Shown here piece after piece: positions 18,460-28,074 of a DNA stretch of 64,000 nucleotides (the stretch's first letter is position 1; each line of letters begins with the position of its first letter). A program made the translations under genes and the position numbers. The DNA comes from DASUBV01 sp963725175 (lineage in GTDB: Bacteria > Actinomycetota > Actinomycetes > Streptosporangiales > Streptosporangiaceae). The notes beneath the pieces are model-generated. The model ran no database searches and was not told the DNA's origin. It worked only from the letters and a program-made list of their open reading frames with translations. Location of the stretch: assembly GCA_963725175.1 (NCBI GenBank), contig CAVRXH010000006.1, positions 496,001-560,000 of the forward strand, read 5' to 3'.

Positions 18460-18998
18460 CCCCCGACCTGCGTGCCTCCGCCGTATTCGGCCTGGGACCG
18501 CGGCCCGAGCAGGAACACCAGCCGGAACTTGCCGACCTGCACCTCGTCGCCGCCGCTCAGGTCGGCCTCCTCGATCCGCTCGCGGTTCACGTAGGTGCCG
18601 TTCAGGCTGCCGACGTCGCGCACGGTGAACCGGCCGCCGGAGCGGTAGAACTCGGCGTGCCGCCTGGAGACCGTGACGTCGTCGAGGAAGATATCGCTGT
18701 CGGGGTGCCGGCCGACCAGCGTCAGGTCGCTGTCCAGCAGGAACCTGCTGCCCGCGTTCGGCCCCCTGCGCACCACCAGCAGGGCCGTGCCCGGCGGCAG
18801 CGCGTCAAGCGCGGCGGCGTCGGCATCGGCCTCCTCGCCGTACTCCTCGCCCAGGTCGGCGCCGCCCAGCGAGATCGTGGAGGTCGTGTCGGCGACACGG
18901 TCCGCCTGACCGCGGATCAGCGGCGTCCCGCACTGCGAGCAGAACCGCGCGCCCTCTGGATTGGCCTCACCGCACCCCGTGCAGTACACGCTCGGCAT
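18456..18998 (-). CDS. garA: GarA-like FHA-domain protein with N-terminal zinc ribbon
   Basis: The 180-residue protein starts at ATG 18998 after GGGGAG. Residues 6-23 form a zinc ribbon (CTGCG...FCSQCG). The segment around residues 38-42 (DTTSTISLG) aligns with the phosphorylated ETTS motif of mycobacterial GarA/OdhI. The FHA domain fills the C-terminal half: LVGRHPDSDIFLDDVTVSRRH, then VRDVGSLNGTYVNRERI. In relatives the phosphorylated Thr folds back onto the FHA domain and releases 2-oxoglutarate-metabolising enzymes. The zinc ribbon is an addition compared with the mycobacterial protein. It is the first gene of the block. Confidence 0.9.
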   Translation of the reverse strand: MPSVYCTGCGEANPEGARFCSQCGTPLIRGQADRVADTTSTISLGGADLGEEYGEEADADAAALDALPPGTALLVVRRGPNAGSRFLLDSDLTLVGRHPDSDIFLDDVTVSRRHAEFYRSGGRFTVRDVGSLNGTYVNRERIEEADLSGGDEVQVGKFRLVFLLGPRSQAEYGGGTQVGG

Positions 18999-19401
18999 CT
19001 GCTCCCCTGGCCTCCCGCCTATCGGACCGGCGGCCGCCGCGGAGGCCAGGCCCGCCACTGCCGCGCTCCGCGCGTATTCCGGTGGTGCGCCCAACGCTAC
19101 CCGCGCTGAGTCCTGCCGGTCCACGCGCCACGCTCGGCGCATGGACCATGACCCGCGCTTGCCAGCGGTGCCGCGGGGTCCCGCGCCCGGCGCTCGCGCG
19201 GCCGCATCGGGCCGCCCCGAGCCCGCCTGGGCACTCTCGCGACGTCTCCGCCACATCCTGGCCGCACCTCCGACGCACCACCGACATTCGAGCGATGGTC
19301 GCGATTCTCTCATGCCAGCAGGCATCCGCGTCCACCGTAGCCAGGTGCGGGCCCGCGGCCAAGGCCGGCCGAACCGGGATAACCCCGGCCCGGCCGCGCG
19401 C
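18999..19401. other. 403-bp intergenic region
   Basis: This lies between garA (start 18998) and the guanylyltransferase (end 19402), both on the minus strand, so it should hold the garA promoter and the upstream terminator. I find no strong promoter, hairpin or supported small gene; the open frames present lack consistent coding bias. Confidence 0.4.
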
Positions 19402-21900
19402 TCAGCCGCCCGCGCGCTCCACCACCCGCGCCCACTCATCGAGCAGCGCGGCGGCGTCATCGGCGTCATCGCCCTCGGCCCACAGGTGCGTGACGGCCTC
19501 TGACGGGTCGGGCAGCACCAGGATCCAGCCCCTGGCCGGCTCCACCACCCGGACGCCGTCCGTGGTGTCGAGCTCCCGGTCTCCGGCCGCCTCGACCACG
19601 GTGCGCATCACCATGCCCTTGGCCGCCCACGGGGTCGGGATGGACCGCCGCAGCAGGTGCACGTCGGGGATCCTGTCCTGGATCTGGCTCAGCGTCAGCC
19701 GGGTCCGCGCGACCAGCCCGAGCAGCCGCGCGAACGCGGCCACGCCATCGATCGACCGGGAGAACTCCGGCACGATGAAGCCGGCCCTGCCGTCGGCCGC
19801 GAAGATCACGTCGTCGCCCGCCGCCGCCGCGTACAGCCGGTCCAGGGACGTCGCCGTCCAGTCGATCCGCACGTCGTGGAACCGGCTGACCTGCTCGGCG
19901 ACCCTGGTCGTGATGACGGGCAGCGCGACCCGGCCGCCGCCGCGCTCGGCGCAGATCAGGTCGAGCACCACCAGCAGCGCCCGCTCGTCGCTGACCAGCG
20001 CGCCGGTGTCGTCCACCAGCGTGATCCGCTCCCCCACCGGGTCGAACCTGACGCCGAACGCGGCCCGCGAGGAGGACACCAGCTCGGACAGCCGCTGCAG
20101 GTCCGCCCGGGTCTGCGCGAGGGACTGGGTAGGCGTGGACTCATCCAGCCGGTTGTTGACCGTCAGCACGTCCACGCCGATCTTGCCGAGCAGCCCGGGC
20201 AGCACCATCGAGGCCGTGCCGCCCGCGCAGTCGGCGACCACCTTCAGCTCCGCCTCGCGCACCCCGGTCATGTCGATGCAGCGCAGCAGCTCGTCGGTGT
20301 AGGACTCGACCACCCGCGGCGGGTAGGTGAGCACCGCGATCTCGCCGGGGAACGCGCGGCGGAACTCCTGCCGGGAGAACACCCGCTCCAGCTTGCGCTG
20401 CGCGGCCTGGGACAGGTCCGCGCCGCGCTCGTCCATGAAAATGATGTCCACCGACTCCGGGTCGCCGGCGGTGGTGCGGATCGCGATGCCGCCCACGCAG
20501 TCGCTGCGCGCGGTCTCGAACCTGGCCACCGGCATCGGCTGGGCCTCCAGGTCCACCACGTTAATGCCGCTGGCGTTGAGCGCGCCGTGCACCGCGCGCT
20601 TGAGCGCACGGGCCGCGCGGGACACGTCCCGAGCGGTGGTGACCGTGGCGCCCTTGCGCAGCGTGGTCGCGTACGCGCTGGCCAGCCGCACGCACAGCTC
20701 GGGGGTGATCTCCACGTTGACCAGGCCGGACACCCCGCGCGGCCCGAACAGGGTGCGCTGGCCGCGCGATTCCCAGATGACGCTGGTGTTCACCACCGCG
20801 CCGGCCTCGATGGTCTTGAACGGGTAGACCTTCACCCCGGCCGACAGGTAGGCGTCGGGCTCGATCACGCACTCGTCGCCCACGACGGCGTTCTCCTCGA
20901 TCCGCGCGGCGCCCATCACATCGGTCTTCTTGCCGATCACGCAGCCGCGCAGGTTGGCGCCGCGGCCGATGTAGACGTTGTTGTGCACCACGGCGCGGTG
21001 CAGGAACGCGCCTTCCTTCACGATCACGTTGCTGCCGATGACGGTGAACTCGCGGAGCTCGGCGCCGGCCTCGATCCTGGCGTACTCACCCACGCAGACC
21101 GGCCCGGACAGGATCGCGTCGGGGTCGATCTCCGCGCCGTCGGCCACCCAGACCCCTGGCGACACCTCGAACCCGTCGATGTCGGCCTTGACCTTCCCCG
21201 ACAGCACGTCCGCCTGCGCCTTGAGGTAGCTCTCGTGCGTGCCGACGTCCTCCCAGTACCCGTCGGCCACCCAGCCGTACAGCGGGGCACCGCGCTCAAG
21301 CAGCCGGGGGAACACATCGCCCGACCAGTCCACCGACTCTCCGGCCTGGACCTCGGCCAGCACCTCGGGCTCCATCACGTAGATGCCGGTGTTGACGGTG
21401 TCGGAGAACACCTGGCCCCAGGTCGGCTTCTCCAGGAACCGCTGGATCCGGCCGTCCTCCCCGGCGATGACGATGCCGAACTCCAGCGGGTCTGGTACCC
21501 GGGTGAGCGCGACAGTGACCAGCGCGCCGTGGTCCTTGTGGTAGGCCACGAGCGCGGACAGGTCGATGTCGGTGAGGGCATCACCGGAGATCACCAGGAA
21601 CGGCTCGTCGCGCAGGGCGGCCTCGGCGTTCTTGACGCTGCCCGCGGTGCCCAGCGGCGTCTCCTCGGTGGCGTACTGGAGGAACATGCCGAAGTCCTCG
21701 CCGTCACCGAAGTAGTTGCGCACGAGCGAGGCCAGGAACTGGACGGTCACCACCGTCTCGCTGAAGCCGTGCTGGCGCAGCAGCAGCAGCACGTGCTCCA
21801 TGATGGGCCGGTTCACCACCGGCAGCATCGGCTTCGGCTGGTTGGCCGTCATGGGACGCAGCCGGGTCCCCTCCCCGCCGGCCATCACGACTGCCTTCAC
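19402..21900 (-). CDS. Mannose-1-phosphate guanylyltransferase fused to a phosphomannomutase-like domain
   Basis: The 832-residue product begins at GTG 21900 with KAVVMAGGEGTRLRPMT, the nucleotidyltransferase signature. FLEKPTWGQVFSDTVNTGIYV follows, then a left-handed beta-helix (about 250-380) and a phosphohexomutase-like domain (about 385-832). It should make GDP-mannose from mannose-1-phosphate for cell-wall glycans. In the mutase part the expected phosphoserine loop (TxSHNP) is replaced by IRTTAGDPE, and the metal loop DxDGDR by DPVGER. That half is therefore probably not a working mutase and may be regulatory or structural. The start overlaps the phosphatidyltransferase stop (GTGA). Confidence 0.88.
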   Translation of the reverse strand: MKAVVMAGGEGTRLRPMTANQPKPMLPVVNRPIMEHVLLLLRQHGFSETVVTVQFLASLVRNYFGDGEDFGMFLQYATEETPLGTAGSVKNAEAALRDEPFLVISGDALTDIDLSALVAYHKDHGALVTVALTRVPDPLEFGIVIAGEDGRIQRFLEKPTWGQVFSDTVNTGIYVMEPEVLAEVQAGESVDWSGDVFPRLLERGAPLYGWVADGYWEDVGTHESYLKAQADVLSGKVKADIDGFEVSPGVWVADGAEIDPDAILSGPVCVGEYARIEAGAELREFTVIGSNVIVKEGAFLHRAVVHNNVYIGRGANLRGCVIGKKTDVMGAARIEENAVVGDECVIEPDAYLSAGVKVYPFKTIEAGAVVNTSVIWESRGQRTLFGPRGVSGLVNVEITPELCVRLASAYATTLRKGATVTTARDVSRAARALKRAVHGALNASGINVVDLEAQPMPVARFETARSDCVGGIAIRTTAGDPESVDIIFMDERGADLSQAAQRKLERVFSRQEFRRAFPGEIAVLTYPPRVVESYTDELLRCIDMTGVREAELKVVADCAGGTASMVLPGLLGKIGVDVLTVNNRLDESTPTQSLAQTRADLQRLSELVSSSRAAFGVRFDPVGERITLVDDTGALVSDERALLVVLDLICAERGGGRVALPVITTRVAEQVSRFHDVRIDWTATSLDRLYAAAAGDDVIFAADGRAGFIVPEFSRSIDGVAAFARLLGLVARTRLTLSQIQDRIPDVHLLRRSIPTPWAAKGMVMRTVVEAAGDRELDTTDGVRVVEPARGWILVLPDPSEAVTHLWAEGDDADDAAALLDEWARVVERAGG

Positions 21901-22553
21901 GGCTGGGTAGCGCTCCCTTCTTCGTGGACTGGCCGCTCGTCGCGGAGTAGCCGCCTGGCCTGGACGATGTACAGGAGGCCGGCGCACCAGTAAAGTGCAC
22001 TTCCCCAGATCACGAAGGCCCAACCGGTGACCCGCGCCGTTTCGGCGTAGCTGCTGGGGTGCACGCCCAGGAAGAGCAGCGGGAACGCGTACAGCAGCGC
22101 CAGGGTCGCCGCCTTGCCCACGAAGCTCACCTGCAACGGCCCCCACCCGTGCCGGCGCAGCACCATGAGCACTCCGCCCAGCAGGATCTCCCTGACGGCC
22201 AGCACGGCGACCAGCCACCAGGGGATGATGCCGCGGACGGCCAGCCCGATCACGGTGGCCACGATGTAGAGCCGGTCGGCGGCCGGGTCGAGGAGCTGGC
22301 CGAGCCGACTGGTCTGGTTCAGCGCCCTGGCCAGCTTGCCGTCCAGCCAGTCGGACGCGCCCGCGGCGATCAGCAACCCGATCGCCCACCAGTCGCCGGT
22401 CTGGCTGCGGGGGCCGAGCACCAGCCACAGGAACACCGGGACGCCCGCCAGCCGGGCCAGGCTGATGATGTTCGGGATCGTCCAGATCCGCCCGAGATCG
22501 CCGTGATCGGACTCCGGCGCCGCCGCGGCCACCTGGCCTGGCTGCATGCTCAT
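21897..22553 (-). CDS. CDP-alcohol phosphatidyltransferase
   Basis: The 218-residue membrane protein carries the full family signature in SDWLDGKLARAL...GQLLDPAADR, i.e. DGxxAR(x8)GxxxDxxxD. About six membrane helices follow. It joins a CDP-linked lipid to an alcohol (glycerol phosphate or inositol phosphate class); the acceptor cannot be told from sequence. It is coupled to the downstream guanylyltransferase gene by a four-base overlap, so the pair may serve mannosylated phospholipid synthesis. Confidence 0.9.
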   Translation of the reverse strand: MSMQPGQVAAAAPESDHGDLGRIWTIPNIISLARLAGVPVFLWLVLGPRSQTGDWWAIGLLIAAGASDWLDGKLARALNQTSRLGQLLDPAADRLYIVATVIGLAVRGIIPWWLVAVLAVREILLGGVLMVLRRHGWGPLQVSFVGKAATLALLYAFPLLFLGVHPSSYAETARVTGWAFVIWGSALYWCAGLLYIVQARRLLRDERPVHEEGSATQP

Positions 22554-22712
22554 GGCTGGTGCTGGCCTCTCACGCGCAGTGCTCCCCTGCGGCCGACCAT
22601 ATCCTGACCCGTCCGATGCCGCCGCGCCGGGACGGCGGGCCGGCGCGGCGGGCGCGACTGGCCAGGGCGGCTGGCCAGGGCTGCTGGCCGGCGCTCCTGG
22701 CAGGCGCGGCGG

Positions 22713-23091
22713 CTAGGGATTCGCGGCGGCCACCGGGAGCACGTGCAGCTCCAGGCTCGCCGGGCGGGCGGCCAGCTCACGCAGCACCGGGTAGCGGCCG
22801 GGCCGGCTGCCGTCGCCGCGGGCCAGCACCATCTCGGTGGTGCCGTGCGCGCGGGCCCAGGCCGCCAGCTCGGCGGCCGGGTCGGTCCCGGCGAGCACCG
22901 CCAGCTCGCCGCCGAGCCTGGTCACCAGCGCCGCGTACCCCGCGATCTGGCCATCCGCCTCCCCCGGCAGCACCATCGCGGCCTGGAACTCGCCGTCCAC
23001 CTGCGCGGCCAGCGCCGCGCTGCGGCGGATGAGCTGCTCCATGCCGGGCACCGGGGCGACGCAGGCCAGGATGGCGGGTCGGTGCAGCGCC
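22713..23091 (-). CDS. C-terminal Usp-like part of the ABC-KdpD fusion, in a shifted frame
   Basis: About 126 codons continue the ABC-KdpD protein one frame over: HRPAILACVAPVPGMEQLIR, then ALVTRLGGELAVLAG and ending LELHVLPVAAANP. This matches the Usp-like tail that follows the first KdpD module of the same protein. The only in-frame ATG (23051) lies inside the domain, so independent translation is unlikely. The frames join at two CCCC runs (23090-23093 and 23096-23099) if one base is restored. Confidence 0.7.
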
Positions 23092-26000
23092 CCGGCCCCA
23101 GCGCACCGCGCCGGTAGGCGGCCAGCCGCCGGTCGGCGTGCTCGGCCACGATGCGGAACGCCTGCTCCCGCCGCTCAGTCAGGACATCGGGGGCGTACTC
23201 CCCGGCCAGTGCCTGCGGCACCTGGTCGGCGGGCACGATCTCGCCGCGCCTGACCCGGTCGATCAGCGCGGACGGGGCGACGTCCACCAGCTCCACCTCG
23301 TCGGCGAGGGCGAGCAGTGACGCCTCGTCCAGGTCACCGCCCAGGTGCGCGGTGGCGATCACGGTGATGCCCGCGTCGGCCAGCCGCCGGGCGGCGGTCA
23401 GGCGGCCCGCCGCCGTGATGTCGTCCACGCAGGCCACCTCGGGCCGGCGGGCCAGCACCCCCGCCACGTCAAGGTCAGCGCCGCCGCCGTCGCGGCTGTC
23501 GCCGCTGCCAACGTCGACGCTGCCAGCGTCGCTGCTGCCAGCGTCGCCGCCGACTGGCCCCAGCTCGTCCAGCAGGGCGTGCACGCCCTCGCGGTCCGCG
23601 CCGCCCGCGGCGGCGACGATCACGTCCGCGCCGCGCGCCTTGCGCCGCACCGCCTCCTCCAGCATGGCGGTGGTCGTCCCGCAGCCGCGGGCGTAGCCGA
23701 GGTAGACCCGGATCGCGCCCCGCTGCGCTGGCCGGCCGCCGGGGACCGGCTCGTCCTTAGGGTCGGCGGCAGCCGGGGCAGTGCCAGCCAGGCTGGTGCC
23801 AGCCCGGGCAGTGTCAGCCGGGCTGGTGCCAGCCGCGATGGCGGCAGCGCTCGGCACGGCCGGCGGCTCGGGCGCGGGGCTGGTGTCGGGTGGCGGGAGC
23901 ACGTGCAGGTGCACGTCGGGGAGCTGGGCGAGCAGCCGTTCCGCCGCGCTGCCGCCCAGCCGGCCGAGCGCGCCGCCGCGCAGCACGCCGGAAGCGCTGC
24001 CGCGCAGGCGGTCCAGCACGCCGGGCGGCTGGGCGGCGATGACCAGGTGCCGGGCACCGGACTGCCGGACCGCCTGCGGGATCACCGTCGCGGCGTCCCC
24101 GTCCCGCTCAAGCACCTCGGCGTCCGCGTCCGCCGCGGCCTGCCTGACCTCCGCGACGATCCCGGCCCGCTGCTGTGCCTGCCGCGCCACCGACGTGCCC
24201 TGGGTGACGGCGCCGACCGGGGTGGCGGGCCCGCGCGACGAGCCGAGCAGCAGCACGCTGCACCGCGCGCCACCGCGCCTGGCCAGCCGGATGCCGTGCC
24301 TGACCAGCTCGACGGACCGGTCCTGGCCGGTCACCGCCACCAGCACGTCCTGCGTCTCGCGGGTCCTGGCCTGGGCGGGGGCGGGCAGCGTGTCGGCGAC
24401 CAGCCGCAGGCCAAGCTCGCGCAGCGCGGCCAGGCTGGCGGTCTCGAAGGTGCCCGCCAGCTCGGGCGGCGCCTGGCCGCCTGGGTAGATGTTGCCGTGG
24501 CCGAGGCGCTTGCGCAGCGCCTCGGGCGAGCTGTCCACGAACTGCACCTCGTCGGCGTCGGCGAGCATCTGGTCGGTCACGGTGGCGGCAGGCGGGCGGC
24601 CGGTGATGCCGGCGACCGCGCCCGCCACCCGCTGCACGTCGGCCACGTCGGCGGTGCTGATCACGTCGATCCCGGCGGCGCGCAGCGCGGCGATGCCTGC
24701 CTCGTTCAGGCCAAGATCGTCCACCAGCGCGATACCCGGCCGCCTGGCCAGCACGGCAGCGGTGTCCATCTCGCCGGGGTTCGCGCCCGGCGGGCCATGA
24801 AGCGGGGGCACAGCCTCCAGGCCGCCGATCGCCTCGGCGGTGCGCGGCCGGCCGTGCGTGCGCACCGCGCCGATGACCACGTCCTCACCCTGGGAGCGCA
24901 GCACGCGGCCCTCGCGCAGCATGGTGAAGGTCTTGCCCGAGCCTGGCGCCGCGCCCAGGTACAGGGTCAGCGCGCCGCGCCTGGCCGGCTCGGCACGGTC
25001 GGCGAGGGTCGCGCCGATGCCCTGTTCCTCCCTGATCACCTGGTCCCGCCCGGCATCGAACGCGTAAAGCTCGGCGTACCTGCCCCAGTTGATGGCGACG
25101 TCGAGCTGCCGCGCCGAGTCCTCCTCGCCGAAGCTGGTCCGCAGGATGTCGGTGAAGAACCCGGCGGGCAGGTTGCCGTCCAGGCTGCCGCGCAGCGCCC
25201 GGTAGATGGTCCTGACCAGCGGCGCGCGGTCCAGGCAGGCGCGGGCGAAGATCTCCTTGCTGTCCTGGATGCTCGCGCCGGCGAACACCCGCCCGGCGGC
25301 GGTCAGCGCCAGCCGGTCGGCGGTCAGCTCGGCAAAGCCGAGCAGCACCAGCGCGTCCACCAGCGGCAGCAGGTCATCGACCTCCAGGCCCAGGCTGTCG
25401 GCCAGGTCGGCGAGGTCGGCGGCGCCGCCGTGCCGGCCGAGCATGACCTCGGCCAGGCCAGACAGGCCGTCGACGGTGGTCAGCGGCAGCGGGGTGTCGC
25501 TGACCGTGCCGCGGGTGCCGCCCCGGCCGGCCGGGGCGGCGGCGGGCGCCTCGTCCCGCTGGGTCATCATCCGGTAGATCTGGTCAACAAGCTCCTCGAA
25601 CTCCGGCGTGCGGCGGCGGCGCGGCCGGGCCAGCGGGTTGCGCATGTCGGTCCGGATCCGGCCGGGGTTCGTGCCGAGCACCAGGATCCGGTCGGCGAGC
25701 AGCACCGCTTCCTCGATGTTGTGGGTGACCATCACGATGGTCTTGGTGAGGAACCGCTGGCCCTCCCACAGCTCCAGCAGCTCGCCGCGCAGGTTCTCCG
25801 AGGTCAGCACGTCCAGGGCGCTGAACGGCTCGTCCATCAGCAGCGCCGCGGGCTCGACCACCAGGGCGCGGGCGAAGCCGACGCGCTGGCGCATCCCGCC
25901 GGACAGCTCCTTGGGATAGGCCGACTCGTACCCGTCAAGGCCGACGATGTCGATGGCGCGCAGCGCCCGCTCGGTGCGCTGCGCGGGCGGCACCCCGCGT

Positions 26001-26329
26001 GCCTCCAGGCCCAGCTCCACGTTCTGCTGCACACTAAGCCACGGCAGCAGGGCGAAGGTCTGGAAGACCATGGTGGTCTCGGTGTTGCTGCCGGTCAGCC
26101 GCTCGCCCCGGAACAGCACCTCGCCCTGCGTCGGCGCGATCAGCCCGGCGATGCAGCGCAGCAGGGTCGACTTGCCGCTGCCGCTGCGGCCGAGCAGCGC
26201 GACGAACTCGCCCTCGGGGACGTCCAGGTTGATGTCATCGAGCACCGGCAGCGGCCGCCCGCCAGGGCCGGCGAACGACTTGCTCAGCGAGCGGACGCTG
26301 ATCAGCTTCGCCGTGGAGTCCTGCGTCAT
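22922..26329 (-). CDS. ABC ATPase fused to an AAA-associated domain and two KdpD-sensor/Usp modules
   Basis: The reading frame gives 1,135 residues, but genuine coding leaves it near 23095. Residues 1-270 are a NitT/TauT-type ABC ATPase: Walker A GRSGSGKS (47-54), signature LSGGMRQRVGFARAL and Walker B LLMDEPFSALD. Residues about 285-430 resemble the AAA-associated C-terminal domain of such ATPases. From about 450 a KdpD N-terminal sensor domain begins (LYLGAAPGSGKTFTMLREG, then IGAVRTHGRPRTAEAIGGLE), followed by a Usp-like domain. A second KdpD-like domain starts near 875, where the P-loop is degenerate (GYARGCGTTT, no Lys). KdpD N-domains sense K+ or turgor, and their Usp domains bind c-di-AMP in some Firmicutes. 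No histidine kinase is present. The start overlaps the permease stop by four bases. Linkers are Ala/Pro/Ser repeats. Confidence 0.8.
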   Translation of the reverse strand: MTQDSTAKLISVRSLSKSFAGPGGRPLPVLDDINLDVPEGEFVALLGRSGSGKSTLLRCIAGLIAPTQGEVLFRGERLTGSNTETTMVFQTFALLPWLSVQQNVELGLEARGVPPAQRTERALRAIDIVGLDGYESAYPKELSGGMRQRVGFARALVVEPAALLMDEPFSALDVLTSENLRGELLELWEGQRFLTKTIVMVTHNIEEAVLLADRILVLGTNPGRIRTDMRNPLARPRRRRTPEFEELVDQIYRMMTQRDEAPAAAPAGRGGTRGTVSDTPLPLTTVDGLSGLAEVMLGRHGGAADLADLADSLGLEVDDLLPLVDALVLLGFAELTADRLALTAAGRVFAGASIQDSKEIFARACLDRAPLVRTIYRALRGSLDGNLPAGFFTDILRTSFGEEDSARQLDVAINWGRYAELYAFDAGRDQVIREEQGIGATLADRAEPARRGALTLYLGAAPGSGKTFTMLREGRVLRSQGEDVVIGAVRTHGRPRTAEAIGGLEAVPPLHGPPGANPGEMDTAAVLARRPGIALVDDLGLNEAGIAALRAAGIDVISTADVADVQRVAGAVAGITGRPPAATVTDQMLADADEVQFVDSSPEALRKRLGHGNIYPGGQAPPELAGTFETASLAALRELGLRLVADTLPAPAQARTRETQDVLVAVTGQDRSVELVRHGIRLARRGGARCSVLLLGSSRGPATPVGAVTQGTSVARQAQQRAGIVAEVRQAAADADAEVLERDGDAATVIPQAVRQSGARHLVIAAQPPGVLDRLRGSASGVLRGGALGRLGGSAAERLLAQLPDVHLHVLPPPDTSPAPEPPAVPSAAAIAAGTSPADTARAGTSLAGTAPAAADPKDEPVPGGRPAQRGAIRVYLGYARGCGTTTAMLEEAVRRKARGADVIVAAAGGADREGVHALLDELGPVGGDAGSSDAGSVDVGSGDSRDGGGADLDVAGVLARRPEVACVDDITAAGRLTAARRLADAGITVIATAHLGGDLDEASLLALADEVELVDVAPSALIDRVRRGEIVPADQVPQALAGEYAPDVLTERREQAFRIVAEHADRRLAAYRRGALGPGRCTDPPSWPASPRCPAWSSSSAAARRWPRRWTASSRPRWCCRGRRMARSRGTRRW

Positions 26330-28074
26330 GCCAGTGCGAACCTCGTCTCGGCGAGCTTGTACAGGCGCCGCCAGAGCAGCGCGTTCAGGCCAGTCACGTA
26401 GAACGCCATGACGAGCAGGCCCGCCAGCAGCGCGGGCAGCCCGGCACGGCTGCCACTGTGCTGGGCGATGAAGCTGCCCAGGCCCGCGGCCTTCAGCACG
26501 TGCCCGTTGTAGGTGACGATCTCGGCCACGATGGAGGCGTTCCACGCCCCGCCGGCCGCGGTGATCGCGCCGGTCACGTAGGCGGGGAAGATCGCGGGCA
26601 GGATCAGCCGCTTCCAGCGCTCGCGGCCGCGCACCGCCAGGTTCTCCATCGCGTCCTTGAGGTCGCTGGGCACGGCGCTGGCCCCGGCGATGACGTTGAA
26701 CAGCACGTACCACTGGGTGCCCAGGGCCATCAGCACGATGGCGCCGAAGTTCAGGCTGATGCCCAGGGCCAGGAACACCACGATGGCGAACGGGAAGATG
26801 AAGTTCGCCGGGAAGCTGGCCAGCACCTGCACGACCGGCTGCATGAACTGGGCCACCCGGGGGTTGAACCCGATCCACACCCCGACGGGGACCCAGACCG
26901 CCGAGGAGATCGCGACCACCACCACGACCCTGGTGAAGGTGAGGAAGCCAAGGCCGAGCGCGTGCCCGAGCACGGATATGCCCTCCGGGCCCTGCGCGAT
27001 GTAGGCGAGCATGCTGTAGAGGCCATAACCGAGCAGCAGGGTCACGGCGATGGTGAACGCCAGGTCGCCGGCCCGCCGGCGCGCGGCGTGCTCGGCCAGG
27101 CTCTGGTCATCGGTGCCGGTGACCAGGGCCATCACCCGGTTCAGCGGCTCGGCGGCGGCGCGGCGGCCGCGCCCCACCGCGGCCGGCCAGCTCGACCGGC
27201 GCAGCGCGGTGAGCACCAGCGAGCGAGGCGGGCTGCTTGACGGGGACTGCTCCACCCGGTATCGCTCGGCGAGCGCCACCATCGGCCGCCAGAACGCCAC
27301 GTTGACCAGCAGGATCATGACGATCATGGTGACGATGCCGAGCACGACGTGGCCGAGCTGGCCGCGCGCCTCGGCCACGCCGACGTAAGAGCCGACGCCG
27401 GGCAGCGCGTAGCTGCGGTTGGAGATGGTGATCAGCTCGGAGGCGGTGAGGAAGAACCAGCTCCCGCCGAAGCTCATCATGCCGTTCCAGACCAGCCCGA
27501 TGGCGCCGCCTGGCACGTCGATGGCCCAGAACCGCTTCCACCTGGACAGGCCCATCAGCTTGCTGGCCTCGTCCAGCTCGGGCGGCTGGCTGGTCAGCGA
27601 GTAGTAGAAGGAGAACGTGATGTTCCAGGCCTGGGAGGTGAAGACCGCGAAGACCGAGGCCGCCTCCAGGCCCAGCTCCGAGCCGGGGAACAGGCCGGTG
27701 AAGAAGGTCACGGTGATCGCCAGGAAGCCCAGCACCGGGACCGACTGCAGGATGTCCAGGGCCGGGATCATGATCCGCCGCGCCCGGCGGCTGCGCGCCG
27801 CCAGGTAGGCGTAGCCCAGGCTGAACGCGTACGAGCAGGCCAGCGCGATGAACATGCGCAGCAGGCTGCGCGCGGCGTAGTACGGCAGCTCGGCGGGCGA
27901 GGAGCTGATCGCGGCTGCGGAGTGGCCGGCGTGAAAGGGCGCCCGCGCGCTGGCGCCGACCCGGACCACGGCGTAGACCAGCAGCGCCACGGCGACGCCG
28001 ACGCCCACGTCGACCGGCCGGAACCGGAGCCGCCGCAGCGACTCCCGGCTCGGGAAGGTGGGCGTGACCGCCAT
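26326..28074 (-). CDS. Two-domain ABC importer permease, NitT/TauT type
   Basis: The 582-residue protein contains two BPD-type permease domains in one chain. EAA loops are visible at DEASKLMGLSRWKRFWAIDV (about 165) and in LAVRGRERWKRLILPAIFPA (about 500), each between blocks of membrane helices. It starts at ATG 28074 after GGGAG and overlaps the fused ATPase gene. No substrate-binding protein gene adjoins it. The homologous system type imports nitrate, sulfonates or related compounds, but substrate cannot be inferred without a binding protein, and the KdpD fusion points to ionic or osmotic control. Confidence 0.88.
   Translation of the reverse strand: MAVTPTFPSRESLRRLRFRPVDVGVGVAVALLVYAVVRVGASARAPFHAGHSAAAISSSPAELPYYAARSLLRMFIALACSYAFSLGYAYLAARSRRARRIMIPALDILQSVPVLGFLAITVTFFTGLFPGSELGLEAASVFAVFTSQAWNITFSFYYSLTSQPPELDEASKLMGLSRWKRFWAIDVPGGAIGLVWNGMMSFGGSWFFLTASELITISNRSYALPGVGSYVGVAEARGQLGHVVLGIVTMIVMILLVNVAFWRPMVALAERYRVEQSPSSSPPRSLVLTALRRSSWPAAVGRGRRAAAEPLNRVMALVTGTDDQSLAEHAARRRAGDLAFTIAVTLLLGYGLYSMLAYIAQGPEGISVLGHALGLGFLTFTRVVVVVAISSAVWVPVGVWIGFNPRVAQFMQPVVQVLASFPANFIFPFAIVVFLALGISLNFGAIVLMALGTQWYVLFNVIAGASAVPSDLKDAMENLAVRGRERWKRLILPAIFPAYVTGAITAAGGAWNASIVAEIVTYNGHVLKAAGLGSFIAQHSGSRAGLPALLAGLLVMAFYVTGLNALLWRRLYKLAETRFALA

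Noticed and set aside
18967..19362. 131-codon minus-strand frame in the garA upstream gap
   Set aside because: It overlaps the garA start, has weak coding bias and gives a low-complexity Arg/Gly product.
19657..21993. Long plus-strand frame over the guanylyltransferase
   Set aside because: It is antisense to a well-supported enzyme gene and shows no domain of its own.
23345..26401. 1,018-codon plus-strand frame over the ABC-KdpD gene
   Set aside because: It is a shadow of the minus-strand gene, whose P-loop and ABC motifs are clear.
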